Below, piece by piece: positions 12,681 to 26,546 of a DNA stretch of 64,000 bases. Under the pieces are notes generated by a model. It was not told the DNA's origin and searched no databases. It saw nothing but the letters and a program-made list of their open reading frames with translations. Position 1 is the stretch's first letter. Each line of letters opens with the position of its first letter. The stretch spans positions 558,001-622,000 of the forward strand of contig JAHGAU010000008.1 of the NCBI GenBank assembly GCA_019925105.1, given 5' to 3'. The stretch comes from Niebla homalea (lineage: Eukaryota; Ascomycota; Lecanoromycetes; Lecanorales; Ramalinaceae). Position numbers and translations under genes: made by a program.

Positions 12681-15600
12681 TTATATTAAAGTTAACCTAT
12701 TTACGCCCTTATAAGGAGTAACGAAGTAAAATAAAGGCTTTTATTAATAATATTTATTAGTAACGGATAGTAAATTAATAATTAAAAACAGTATTAAACG
12801 GGCGGTAATTACGGTTAAACGTATAACGATTAATATCCGGATAGGTTATAGGAAAACGTCAATAATTAAAACGGAAAATTACGATAGCTTTAAATAGGTA
12901 AATATTAATTCTATTAAATTATATAAAGAATTAATTTAAAAATTAAACCTTAATAAAACGATTTAAAGGTTATAAATAAAGTAAACCTTAAAAGAATTAT
13001 TATAAATTTAATTAAAAATAAACTTATAAAAGCCTATAGAATCCTTACTTATTATTTATTTTTTCTTTTCTTTAAAATTTTTAATTAAAATATTTAATTT
13101 TATATTTATTTTATAATATAAAATATTTAATACCCGGAAGAAAAAATACTTTAAGGAGTACTTTATAATATAAAGGAATAGTATTAAACCTTATTATAAT
13201 ATAAATTTCATTATTTTATTTTATGATATTATCCTTATAATATAAAATCCGTTTAACGGAAAAGTTAAAAAACTTATCTTTTTTTTTCTTCTTAATCTTT
13301 TTTTTTATTTACCTTTATCCCTCCTTAATTTTAATTTACCTTTTATTTATTCCTTATTTATTAAAAATATAAATAATAAATCTTAATAATCTTTTCTATT
13401 AAAGGCCTTTACGTTAAAATATAACTTATAAAGCGGTTCTTAAAAGGACCTTAATTAATTAATATTATTTATTAAGGATAAAGCTTCTCCCCGATAAAGT
13501 AAAAAAAATAAAAATTTAATAAATTACTTAATTATTAAAAACCCGGTTTCCAATAATAATTACGGGGGATATAAAAACTATATTATTTACCGGTATTACT
13601 ATAAATTAAAAAATATTACCCCGAAAAAAATTAATTAAACGTCCTTTATATTTTATAAAAATCTATATTTATTTTATTTCTTAATTTATATTATTTAAAA
13701 GATTTAAAGAATTCTTAAAATAATTAAACCTTTTATATTAAAAACGTAACGTTAATATATAATATTATAAGGACGTAAATAACGAAGTATAAGTTTTTTA
13801 AATGGAATTAAACGATATTAAGAAAAACCTATAATTAAAAATAAATTAAATTACCCATTTATAATAATAAAATTATAATAACTCCTTTTTTTAAAAGACT
13901 TAAACCGTTTTAAGGCGTTAAAAATCCGTAATCGTAAATTAAAAGGTTAAAATATAAATTTTATTATTAAGCTTAAAAATTTTTAATAGAATAATTTAAC
14001 TTTTTTACCTTATTAATCTATAGTATTTTTTATCCCTTATAAGAAGTTTAAGTTAATTAAAATTAAAGATCCTAAACCCTTTATTAAGGAAAATTATAAT
14101 TAATACCGTTTCTTTAAATACTATATTATTATTAAGCTTTAAATAAATAAGGATTAATATCCGATTATATAAGCTTAAATTAATTATATCTTAATATTAT
14201 TAAATCTTAAAGTCCTTAAATAATTAAAAATAAAATATAATAATAATATCTTATTAAGCTTTTAAACCCTTAAGGAATTTTAAACCTTCTTAAACCGAAT
14301 TTTTAAAAACGTTAATTAAGAAAAAGATTAAATTAATAATTTTTAAGCCTTAAAAATATCAATTAAGGATAAATTTATTATATTTTACTTTAACTTTACC
14401 CGCTTAATTAAAGTTTTTAAGTATATAAATCTTAAAAGAAACCTGAAAATTATAGTTTACGAATTAATTACTTAACTCTTTAACCGGCTTTATAAGAACC
14501 TCCTTTAAGGAAGTTATAATCTAAATAGCTTAAATAAAACCCATATATACCTTAAGAAAATAAACCGTTTTTAACGTTTAGAATATTACCGTTAATAAAA
14601 AACCCTTAACTTAAATAAGATTTTTATTAAAGAAATTAAGGAAACTATAAGAACTTATATTACTTCCTTTAAACCCTTTAACGGAATAAAAAGTTTTAAA
14701 GGATTTAAGTTCCGATAAATTATTCCCGTTATTATAAAATTAACTTCCCTTTTAAACGTTAAATACTTTATTTATTAAAAGAATTATTTTTAAGCCGATT
14801 ATTTTAACCGTTAACGTAATTAAAATAATACTTAAAAGCGTTCCGTTTAAGTTTATTATATTACTTCCGATTTAAATAAAAAATTTACCCGTAATTAAAA
14901 CGGCCGGATCTTTTATATTTTTAAAAATATTTTATTTAATAACTTAAACGGGCCATTAATAAAAGATTAGGTTTTATAAAAGTTATTATAAAAAATAAAA
15001 ATATATATTATTTTCAGATTTTAACGATTAAATATATTAAAAGTATTAAAGACCCCTTTAATATTTAAGATAATAAACCCTGGATTATTAACGGGTTTAT
15101 AAATTACGGAAATTAATACTTTCTTTTATTTTTCTTAATTAATTTAAGCGTTACTGGTTATTATTTTATTAATAAATAAATTATCTTATAAATTTATATA
15201 ATATTTTAAATTTCTCCTTTAACCCTTTTTTAATTTAAGTTTATTTAAAATTATAAGGGTAAATACTTATAACCTATTATTTATATAATTTATCCCCGGA
15301 TAACCATAAAAAGCCACTCGGAAAGCCAGTTTTTTATATTTATTACCCGGCTTAAAATATATAATATAATCCTTAAAAAACCTTAAATAAAACGATATTA
15401 TATATTTATTTACTTTATAATTAATAAAATCTTCTTTATATTAAATTAATATAATTATAATAAAATTAATTATTAAAACGTAAAGTTTATTTCGGAATTC
15501 CTTTAAACTATAGTTTTAATTTATTAAGCCTTAAATATATTCCCAGAAAATAAAAAATTAAAGTTATTAAAGCCCCAGAAAAAGAAAAAAAATCTATTAA

Positions 15601-17542
15601 ACGATTTTTTTCTCCCAGAATTTATCGAGGAAAAAAAGTTTTTTTTTAATTAAAATTATTAATATAATAACTTTTTATACTATTATAAAAACCTAAAAAA
15701 AGAAAAGAACTTAAACCTTTTATATTTTAATAATAGACTTAATTAATTACCTAGATTTCCTTAATAATATTTTAATTAATATTTTTATTATAATAATTTA
15801 TAAAAATAACTTTATAAAAAAAACGGCTTTTATAAATAAAATTACGGTTAAACTTCTAGCGGAATATTACGATTTTAAAGATATCTTTAATTACATAATA
15901 ATAAATAAGTTACCCCCGTATTAAAACTATAATTATAAGATTAATTTAACCTTAAAAAGGATTCCCCCTTAAAGTTATATTTATCCGTTCTTAAGCTATA
16001 AGCTTTAAAAATTAAAGGAATATATTATTAAGAACTTAAAAAAGGATTTATTAAGCTTAATAAAGTTTCTTATAAATCCTTTATCCTTTTTACTTTTAAG
16101 TTTAATGGCGACTTACGATTATACGTAAATTACCGTAATATTAACACTATTACTAAAAGGAATCGATATTTTATTTTTTTAATAAAAAAGGTATTATCCT
16201 AAATTATTAATTATAAATAAATTATTTACTTAAATATTATTACGGCCTTTAATAAGCTCCGTATATACCCGGAGAATAAAAACTTTATAATATTTATTAC
16301 TTTATTAAACGCTTTTAAGTATAAAGTTATATTTTTCGGCTTAATTAATAGCCCCGCCTTATATTAATAATATATAAATAAGGTTTTATTTAATTACTTA
16401 AATGTTTTTATTTAAACTTACTTAAATAATATTATTATCTATAACGTTATTAAGAAAGAATATATTTAATATATACGCTTAATATTAAAGCGCCTATATA
16501 ACGCCAACCTATAAATAAATATTTAAAAGTATAAATTCAGAGTTTAATAAATTAAGTTTTTAAATCTTATCCTTATTATTAACGGGTTAAAAGTGGACCC
16601 CAATAAAGTAAATAAGATTAAGGATTAACCGGTCCCCGTTAACTTAAAAGCTTTTTAAAGATTTATTAACTTTTATAATTTTTATTGAAGATTTATTTTT
16701 TAATTTTTTAAAATAATAAAATCTTTTTTAAAGCTTATTAAAAAGGAAACCTTATTTATATGGTCCCCGGAGTATTAAAAGGCTTACGTAATACTTAAAA
16801 AGGCTTTTATTATAACCCTTATATTAATTTATTACAATCTTAATAAAGAAATAATCTTTAAAATTAATTTTTTAAATTATATTTCCGGCGGTATTTTTTC
16901 TTAATATAATAAAACAAAGGAATTATATTTAATAACTTATTATTTTAAAAGTATATTATTAATTAAATATAATTATAATATTTATAATAAAAAGCTTTTT
17001 ATTATTATTAAATACCTAAAAAATTAACGGTTAAAATTAGAAATAATAAAGAAGCCTTTTTATATTTTTAACGATAATTAAGTTTTAAAATACTTTATTA
17101 AAAGTTAAAAGCTTATAAAACGTTAAATAAAATACCTTAATACCCTTTTTAAGTTTAATTTTAAAATTATTTACCGCTTAAGTAAATAAAATAATAAAAC
17201 CGATATTTTTACTCGGATATCTAGTTATTAACCTTAAGGCAATAATAATAATAAGGTTAAAAATTAATTTTAAACCGTTTTATCCCTTAAGCGTTTTAAA
17301 GTTTTAACCTTAAATAAAAAAGAAAAAGTATTAATATTAACCTATTTAATCCTTAAAGAATTTAAGTTTTATAAGTAAATCTATAAAGTTAATTATATTA
17401 ATAAGGGCTTAATAGAATTTAAAAAAATAATTACGGAAAACGGATTATTTAATTTTAAAGGTGTACCTTTAATCCGTATTAAAGTTTAATTTAATATCCT
17501 TATTAATAAAAATAAATTATAAATATTAATACCGTTTATTAT

Positions 17543-20500
17543 TGATTGATTGATTGATTTATACTACGGATCTAGCTGAGCTAATTCCGGCGTTCCTTAA
17601 TACTCGGTTATTTGGCTTTATTAATAACCGTAAAAAACCCGATATCTATAACGTTAAGAATAAAAACCGGTGTTTACCCAGCCTTTATTCACGTCCTAAG
17701 GGTTAAAAGTATCTACGGCCGTTTAAAGAGTAAAAATTTATTTATACGTTTTTTTTAAGAAAACCTATAATATTATAATTGAATTTACTTAAGGGTTACC
17801 TTTAAACTTATTGCTTTTCCGTTACTTTATGGGTTTATTTAATGCTAAAATTTCAGAATTCCGATTATATTATTAAATATCCTTATTAATATATATATTA
17901 TTATTATTTTATTTATATAACTTTACCGATTAATATAATATCGCCTTTTATATTGCCCCGGTATTTATAGCCCTTTTAACCCCCTATTAAGTATAGTTTT
18001 CCCGCTATTGCTTTTTACCTTTAAGTTAATAGCGAGGTTTCTTAATTAAGTTTTTAATTACTTTTTTTATTTCCTTAATTAAACTAAATTATAATAATAA
18101 GCCCGTAATTATTATAAATTTAACGGCCGCCTTAATACCCTTTTTATTAATAAGTATTTAACGATAATTATTGGTCTTTACCCTTTTAATTAATCTTAAT
18201 TTAAGCTCTTTAAATAATAAATAAAAGATTAATATATATACGGCGTTTTACTTTCGTTACTTATATTTATAGTTAACGTTAATCTGGTTACCGGTATATA
18301 TAATAAAAAGGAAGTAAATTAAGTTATTTTTATTTATCCGGAGTTAAATTATTAATACGTTATTGCCTTTCCTTATAATTTTATAACGCTAAAGATATTT
18401 ATTAATAATCTTATTATTATTTAACGCCGGGTACCGTTACTTTTAAAGGATCGATTCTTTATATTTATATTAACGTTTTATTTACCTCTTTATAATTTAT
18501 AGGGTAATCGCCGTTAACTTTACCTTTATAGCCTTTTTCTTTTTTACCGTTTTTATTTTAAATAAAAATTTATATATTCTTACGTTAACTTTTTAAACGT
18601 AAACTAGGTTGATTTCTTTTTTAATTTATTCCAGTTTAACTTCTATAAAAAAGGTAAATATTACTTCTTTACGCTTTCTTATTTAAAATTTTTTATAGTT
18701 TTAATAAATACGTTTATTTCCTATTAACATAATTAAATTTATACCTTTTTTAAGCTTCGCTTAAGTAATTATTTAATTTAAGGTTAACTTTATTAATAAT
18801 ATAAAGACCTCGGATTCTAATACCGGAACGGGAGTTACTTTATATACTTTATTTATTATTCTTAAATATCGGTTTTAAACTTTTTATAATTACTGGATAA
18901 GCTTTTTCCTATATTTAAACGTATTTTTAAGTACGTATTAAATAGTTATTATATATATTATCATAGGTTTTATAACCGTTTAATAAACGGTTTTAACCTT
19001 TTATAAGGTAGTTTTTTACGTTAACGCTATAAAATAAATAAGGCTTTTCTCTTATAAAATTATCTTTTTTTAAACCTTTTTTATATAATCCTTTTAATTT
19101 AATTTCTTATTAATTTATAGGTTAAGTACCTTAATATTAACTTCTGGTTTTATTATTATATTACTTAAGTTTATTATAGCTATTATATTATATAACTTTA
19201 AGCTTTTTATTATATAAATAAGCTTATATTTATACGGGGCGAATTAAACTTTATATATTTTTATTTATTATAAGTAGATTTTATAAGCTTATTTTAACTT
19301 TAAATAATTTATATAAGTAAACGTATTATAAATTAAAAAATAAATATCGTTAATAAAGCTTTTTATTTAAACCTTTTATTTTAACTTTATTAAGTCTTTA
19401 ATAAGCGGGCCGTTAAAGAATAAAAATAAGATTAAAAAGATAAATAACCTTTGGGGAATCTTTATTATTGCGGGCTTTATTATACTTATTTTTTATCCCA
19501 GGTTAATTAACGTCGCTTAATTACTTAAGAAACTCTTTATTTAATTTATAAGGAAAGGTAAAACCCCTTTTTCCGTAAATTATATAATAATTTTTAATAA
19601 TTTATTTTATTAAATGCTTTTATAATATTTAAAGAAAGAAAACTTATAACGTACTTTTTCTTATAATTTTATATTATATATATGTTATTAATTAAGCCTT
19701 TAAGAGCCGTTTCTATCGACTATCCTTTTTTTATTTTTATTTATTAATCGGGGAGTAATTTATACTTTTCTACGTAATTACTTAAAATTTTTATAATTAT
19801 TGTTTTTAAAGTCTTCCTTAACGTATAAAGGAGTATTATAAGTTTATACGATTTTACCTTTAAATAATTTAACTTAACCGGCTTCTTAAGGATAATTATT
19901 TTAACCTCCTTAAATCTATAAGGGTAATATCCTATATTAAAATAAACTTAAAATAAATAAATAAAAACCTTTTTAAATAATAACGTTATCATAAATAAGA
20001 ACTTATTTAATATACCGTTAAATCCGGGGCCTTATTTTTTTTTAATTTATTAATTGTTTTAATTATTATTTCCTAAGTTATTATTTTACTTATTATTATT
20101 AATTTAAAATATACCGTATTATTAATATTTATTAAATTAACTTTTAATAATAAAAGAAAGAATACCTTTTTAAGAGTTTTAATTTTACCGTTAAAGGTAT
20201 TCGTTATTATACCGTTTAGTCTTTTTAAGGATAGAAACTTAAGGATAAATTTAAGTTTTTTACTTTATTTTTTACCGTATTTTATTAACTTTTAAATATT
20301 ATAAAGGGAAACCATTAAGTTATATATTATAGCCCGGAAGTATATTTACTTAATTTTCCGGATAATTTTCTCCTTTTCTTCTTAAGCTTTTTTTAATTAT
20401 TAAAGCGTTTTTTAATTCTTATATTTAATAATTTACTTTATAAGTGTTTTTATTTTTATAATCGCTTTTATATACTTTTTATTTTAATAAGTTTTAACTC

Positions 20501-23324
20501 TTTAAGATAGCTTTATTATTAAGATTATAATATTAATTACTTTATTTAAAGCTTTTATTACCCGTTTTATAAAACGATTAATCTATTCCTTATTATTAAG
20601 TTAAAAACGTTCCGTTAATTAAAATATTATTTTTACCGTTTTTATTAATATTTCAGCTTCCTTAACCATTTTTTACGCTTATTTAAATGGTAAAAATAAA
20701 GTTATATCGATAGATTAATTTAAGGTTATTTATATTAGGACGTAATTTAAACCGTATTTTAAATTCTTTTAAGGTCCGTATATTATAATTAAGTTAATAA
20801 TACCTTTTAAGTTAAATATTAAGTTAATTATAGTTTTAAGTTTACGGCTTTCTTATATAATAACTTCTTTTAACGTTAATAACGTAAGGTTAAATTATAT
20901 AATAATTATTAATAACTCCTTAAATTTAATATAATTAATTATATAACTATCCTCGTTCTATTAAACGTAATAAAGATTAAAGTCTTTTATTAAAAAATAC
21001 TTACCGGATATAATTATAATATCTTTAAATAGCGGGATTATAAAGGGTTTTTCTTATTAATTAATAATAGATTATACATATTATAAATATTTAAAGTATT
21101 TTTAATATCCCTTTTTTATATAATCCGGAATATATATAGGTTCCCTCCGTAATAAATAATATCTTAATTATTTATATTTAACTTTTTATTAATAAAAAGT
21201 ATATCCGTATTATTTTATTATCCTTAAAAATTCAGTAAAAATTATCTTTTAAGTTAATTAAAAAATAAATATACGGACTATATAACGGCTTTTATATCGT
21301 TATAATATTAATATCCTTTATTTTTTAAATTTAAATATTAATATTATAACTTTAATTACTTTTTTATATACGTTATATTATATTACCCTTAAAAGCGTAA
21401 ATATATTAAATATTAACGTCCGTTAAGCTCTCCTTATTAACTTTTATTTATATAAACGGTTTCTTTTTAAGGTTAAGTATTATTTATTTTAATTTTTTCG
21501 CTATAATAGTAATCTTGGTTAAACGGCCGGCCTTAAAGGTTAATATCGTTATAAGTTTCTTTTTCTTCGTATTATTGGTTATTATATTTTATCCTTCTTT
21601 ATTTAATAAATTTTATTTATATTTTAAGATTATCTTTAATTATTTTATTAATTTAAGTTTATATAAGTTATAGCGTTAAACCTTAATTATTATCCTAATT
21701 TCTTTACGCTAGGTCTCCTTTATTTTTACCGTATATTATAAGTTTTACGTTAAATAATTATTATTATTATACGTTACGTATTTTAATACGTTTTTCATTA
21801 AGCCCTTTATTATTAAATTAACGTATTTATATATATTATGCCCTTTAATATATATTATGTACTTTATATTATTAAGGTACCTTATAATAATATGCCCGTA
21901 TTCCTGATATTTAAAGTATTAATAAATATCCATTACCCGGCCTTAAGGTCTCATTAACTTAAAGGATTTACCCTTTATTACCCCTTTATTAAAAATATCG
22001 TTATATATTTTTATTAACGTTATACTTAAAATAATTATAAAGTATTTCTTTATATAATTAAAGGCGTTTAGCCTCTTTATTATAGCGGGGAGGCTATAAT
22101 CGATAATCTTTAATTTAAAATGGAAAACCGTATTCTTTTTTCTTTATCTGCTTTAAGGTAACTTCCCCTTCCTTCCTTATAAATTTTATTAAATATATCC
22201 CGTTTATTATAATAATAAAAGATTACTTTAATACCTTTGCCGTTTTATACCCTTTTTTACCGGTTTATCCCTTTAATTTTTTTAGTTTTTCTTTCGCCTT
22301 TAATAAGGTTATATTAAGGAAGATATTCCCGTTTTATAATTTATATATTATAATAATTTATTCTATTAATAACTCTCCCGTTATTTTAAACGCCTTTATT
22401 AATTATAGCGGATTTACCTTCGCCGTTATACTTTTCTTTTTTTCGCTTAATAATTATATAATTATTATTTTTGCTTTCCTTAATATTACCGTTTTTTCCC
22501 CTATTTTTACCTTTTTTATTATTAATATTAACGCCGCCCTTATAACCCTTATTACTTAACTTATCCCCGTTTTTTTCCTTAAAGTTTTCCCCGTTATTCT
22601 TTTATTTTATACGTATCCTTTTTATCTCCTTTCGCCTCCGTCCGCCGGCGTTTTTATTACCGCTTTTTAAGCTCCGCATAGCCTTTTTAACTTTTTTAAA
22701 TTTCTTTCCGTTTTTACGTAAAAGTCTCTTATTTTCCGTAGCCCGATTTATAATATTAACTAGGTTTCTAACGTAATATCCTTTTATATAATTATAAGGA
22801 GGCTTTTTAATGCCTTTACCGCTTCCTCCTTTTTTACTTCTCCTTTATATATTTAATAATTACCTTTTTTTATAATTTATTTTTATTTATTTAATATCTT
22901 TTTATTTTTACTTAATTTTCTTTTAGTTTATATATACTTAATAAAGCCTTTTATGCCTCCGCTTACCTTTTATCCGTCCTTACGTACCGTCCTTATCCTT
23001 TCCGCCCTTTATTTATTACCTTTTATAATAATACCTTTATACGTTATACGTATTTTTTTACGTATATCTTATTAACCGTAAGCTCCTTATTCAATTTAAA
23101 GCCTTTTTATCTCGTATTTATCGCGTTGTTCGTATGACTTATTACCGTTCCTATTAACCTAAACCGCTTACCTTTCCTCCTTTTCTACCCTTATTACCAT
23201 TCCGCTTCCGTTTATCGTATTTAAGGTATTATCCTTATTATTACTTAAGCTATATACGCGTGCATCGTTTCTGACCTCTGGGGTCCCGTTGTTCGTCGCT
23301 ATCTCCTTTATAAATTCATAAATC
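17543..23324 (-). mobile_element. Tad/I-like LINE (non-LTR retrotransposon), RIP-mutated, inside Gypsy-A1
   Basis: A 5.78-kb insertion is flanked by a 14-base duplication ATACCGTTTATTAT (17529-17542 and 23325-23338). On the minus strand it ends in a short ATCA-type repeat tail (plus strand TGATTGATTGATTGATT at 17543). Minus-strand translation at about 20035-19195 gives LINE reverse transcriptase blocks in order: PG.NGI.NKFL, YKLI.LLYTLRKTLK, LNIIKAFNKINYKKLLYNLRKKG, a GIPQGSPLSP-like stretch read through stops, and a degenerate D/N-D core. The 5' part is less AT-extreme (22.4-23.3 kb) and probably carried the gag-like ORF. It has no LTRs. Removing it restores the integrase reading of Gypsy-A1. 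The clade name is inference. Confidence 0.9.
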
Positions 23325-25266
23325 ATACCGTTTATTATAAAAATCTTAAAGTACATTTATAATAAATTAATTAATAATTATCCCGGCTAAAATTATATAA
23401 TTAAATTTATTTTCCGGTATTTCTTTTAACTTATTTTATAAAACGATATTAACCGTTATATTTTAAATTACGATATTTATTTTTAATTTAAAATCCTACG
23501 ATAAAAATCCGTAAGACTATTTTATTAATTAAAAATCCCGGAATAAAGATAAATTAATCTTTTAATTAACTTTATTACCGGATTATTTAAATATAAAAAT
23601 ATAAACGTTATTTTTATTATAATTTATATATTATTTAAAGGCCGATATTATATCTTTTATTACGTTAAAGAAGAAAAGATCTCCGTTAAGGAAATAATCT
23701 GGTTTTTTATTAAGGAAATATTTAAATATTATAATCTTCTGGATAATATTATTTTAAATTACGGTTTATAATTTATGAATAAAATATAGCGCTTTTTATT
23801 ATATTAATTTAAAATTAACTTTTAAACCTTAATTCTTTATTACGTTAAAAATAACGGTTAAATTAAAAGAATAAATTAAAAAATAAAATAAAGACTTTAA
23901 ATTTACGTAAATTACTTATAAAACGATTAAATATAATAATTACTTATAATAGAATTTACGGATAATAATAACTTAAATTAATTAATTAAAATAATATTTT
24001 TTTACCTTAATAAAAACTTTTACTTAAGGATATTATTTAATTTTAATAATATTAAATATATTACCGCCCGTAAATAATTTTAAATTAAAAAAATTATTAA
24101 TATTATTAAAATTATATTAAAAATTTTTAATATAATATATTTTAATTTAAATAAAGCTTATAATAATACGTTTAAATAAGTTAATCGTTAACGTTAAGAT
24201 ATAAAGTTTAAAATAAATAATAAGGTTTATATAAACGTTAAATATTTCATAATTAATTAATTTAATAAAAAGTTAAATTATAAACGTTTAAATCTTTATA
24301 TTATCTTTAAATAATATTATTTTTCTTATAAATTAAACGTTTTAAATATTTTCCGGGTTTACTTTATTTTTTATATAAATAATTTAAACCGTATTCCGAT
24401 TAAAAAAAAACTATTATTATTAAGATAAATTAATTTACCCCTTAAACCCGTTATCGTAAATAAAAAGAATATTAAAAAGTAAAAACTTAAAGAAATTATT
24501 AGTTCTTAATATATTAATTAAAAATAAAGATTATAATATAAAATTAAATAAATAAACTTACCCCCGGATAATATTTAATATTATATTAACGTAAAAGAAT
24601 TCCTTTATATTTAAGGATTAATTAAAATTTTTTATAAGAAATACCCGGATAAGCCCGGATTATAACCCGGAAATTTAATTAATATCGTTATATTTAAGGT
24701 AGTTGTTAAGGGTTATTTTAAACGTTTAAGTTAAATAACGATTTTATTGGACTTAAAATTTAATATTATAAGCCGTATATTATATTTTTATTAAGCTTAA
24801 AAGCTTTTTAAAACGGCCTTATAACTCTTTAAAGCTATTAAAATAATTATTATTAATATTATTTACTTATATAGATTATATGCCTTTTTATTAATGTAAA
24901 TTTAATATATAAGGTAATAAGGTTGAAAAAATATTTTAAAAAAGGGTAAATCGTAAAAAACGATACCTGCCCCGGAACCCCCCGGATGAAATCGTATTTC
25001 AGGGCTTATTATAAAGGCTACCGCCACGATATTACCCCTATAATTCTTATATTATTTACCCGGCTAATTAATAACGGGTAATTTAGGTAATATTTTTATA
25101 TTACTTACCCGGTTAACCAGTAACGGGTAAGTTAAATAATATATAGACCTTACTTCAGTTATCCGGCCTATAAGTGATAGGTAAAAAAGGTGGTTTTAAG
25201 TAAAAAAATTTTCTTTTTTAACGTGCTTATAGGCTTAAAGGCGAGCCTTTCCTAAGGGGGGGGTAA

Positions 25267-25482
25267 TATTAGGGTTTAAAGGTATTGGTAACTTAGGAGT
25301 AAGCCTTACCGGGCCTATCCCGGGTTAAGCCCGGGGTTAATCCGGCACCCAGGAGTATTACCGACTGGGTATATTAAGGCCTTCGGCCCCTTTACTCCTA
25401 TACCTCTGTACTTTAATGTCTTTAGTTATACGCAATATACCCTTTGCCTTCCAACCACCCCAGAGGGGCTTGCACTCTAACA
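25267..25482 (+). repeat. 3' LTR of Gypsy-A1
   Basis: 216 bases starting TATTAGGGTTTAAAGG (RIP form of TGTCAGGGTTCAGGGG) and ending GCACTCTAACA. Here the start is mutated and the end is well preserved, the reverse of the 5' LTR. It is followed by ATAGC, the target duplication. Confidence 0.92.
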
Positions 25483-25845
25483 ATAGCTGAGTTCCGATTC
25501 TACTTATATCGTTATATATAAGAGGGACTATGGATATACTTTTACCGATACCCTCTTACCGATACCAGCGGCGGACTATAATACGTAAAGCATTAAATAT
25601 AACTTCCAGGCACCTTTTAATTAACGGATCGTAATTGTACCTAGCGTAATAAACCAATAGATAATACGCTCTCCTTTTGGGAGCGGTACTTCACTTTTAA
25701 AAACCTATAAACATAATAGTTGAGTTATTAATTTACCTCCGGATATAGTGCTTATAACGAGTAATAAAGACTTTATATTAAAAATTAATAAAGGCAAGTT
25801 AAATATTACGGGCAGAAAAGGATACTCTAAAATTATATATTAAAG

Positions 25846-25972
25846 GGTCGGTATAAAGACCTTATTCCTATACGCCAGAAAGTCGGTATAAAGACCTTAT
25901 TATTATATATTATAGGGTCGGTACGAAGACCTTAGATTATATACTTTACGGTCGGCATAAAGACTATATAAA
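25846..25972. repeat. Tandem repeat, about 35-base period, in element X
   Basis: Four units begin GGTCGG or AGTCGG at about 25846, 25881, 25917 and 25950, each followed by TA(C/T)(A/G)AAGAC and an AT-rich spacer. Units differ mostly by transitions. Confidence 0.8.
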
Positions 25973-26382
25973 GAGTATATATATTATCGTAACGGTAATT
26001 ACCAAGTTATTACTTAGTTTATAGTATATAATACTTACGGCTTTAATTAAATAATTAATAAAAGTAAGAGTACGGTATAAGTAAGGATAATAAGGATAGA
26101 TACTTAACTGGTAAAACCACGGAGATCTCGTTTTTAAACGATTTAGCTTAAATTTAATCGCTTAAAATCCACGATTATTTCCCGGGTTACGGTCCCGTTT
26201 AGTTCTTATTAACTTCATTATTTACCCTATTTTACTTCTTATTAATTATATATTTAAACGACGTTATTAATGTACTTAGGGCTTATTCTTAATTACCTTT
26301 ATTATTAAGTAAGTTAATATCTATAGTATTTTATAATGGATGGTCTAACGTAAACGTCGGCTTTTTCCTTTTTATAGGCACT

Positions 26383-26546
26383 TATTACGTATAAGTAATA
26401 TAAATATACCTTAATAGGTATAGCGCAGGGGCTTAAGCTATATATGCTTGGAGCGTACCCACATAACTAGCAACACCGTTTATAGTTGCAATCCAGGCAG
26501 TTACCACTCCACCCTCAATACCTGCACTTCGTCTTTTTCCCTGACA
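26383..26546 (+). repeat. Right LTR of element X
   Basis: 164 bases, little mutated towards its end. Its last about 40 bases are repeated at 12408-12449, the surviving end of the left LTR. The junction to Gypsy-A2 at 26546/26547 is sharp. Confidence 0.72.

Larger units (their letters stand above)
12465..25482 (+). mobile_element. Gypsy-A1: complete RIP-mutated Ty3/gypsy retrotransposon split by a LINE
   Basis: Two 216-base LTRs (12465-12680 and 25267-25482) are flanked by the identical 5-base duplication ATAGC (12460-12464 and 25483-25487). A polypurine tract AAGGGGGGGG lies just before the 3' LTR. Through many stops the plus strand reads gag (about 12.9-14.9 kb), reverse transcriptase (about 15.84-16.7 kb, including FGLINSPALY and a YLNNIIIY core corresponding to YLDDILIY), RNase H, and integrase (start before 17528, continuing from 23339 with INFITGLF and NYGLQFMNKI to about 24.4 kb). 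Removing the LINE and its duplication leaves about 7.2 kb, a normal gypsy length. A large part of a second copy, A2, lies at 26547-28591. Confidence 0.93.
25483..26546 (+). mobile_element. Element X, right part: short non-autonomous LTR element related to TRIM1
   Basis: The right LTR is 26383-26546 (164 bases, TATTACGTATAAG to CCCTGACA), close in length to TRIM1's 162. It shares with TRIM1 the sequence before the LTR (a CTTTTTCCTTTTTATA-like run), the primer-binding region, and an interior stretch of about 85 bases ending in CACGATTATTTCCCGGG (26,12x-26,20x versus 7,37x-7,455). The LTR bodies differ, so it is a sister subfamily. The interior also has about four copies of a 35-base unit around GTCGGTATAAAGACC (25846-25972). 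No coding capacity is seen; a 60-codon frame at 26448-26630 crosses the LTR end and looks accidental. Sequence after 26546 is the interior of Gypsy-A2. Confidence 0.78.

Noticed and set aside
23168..23356. Minus-strand 62-codon frame as a gene
   Set aside because: It crosses the LINE boundary and target duplication at 23325-23338, so it is a chance frame.
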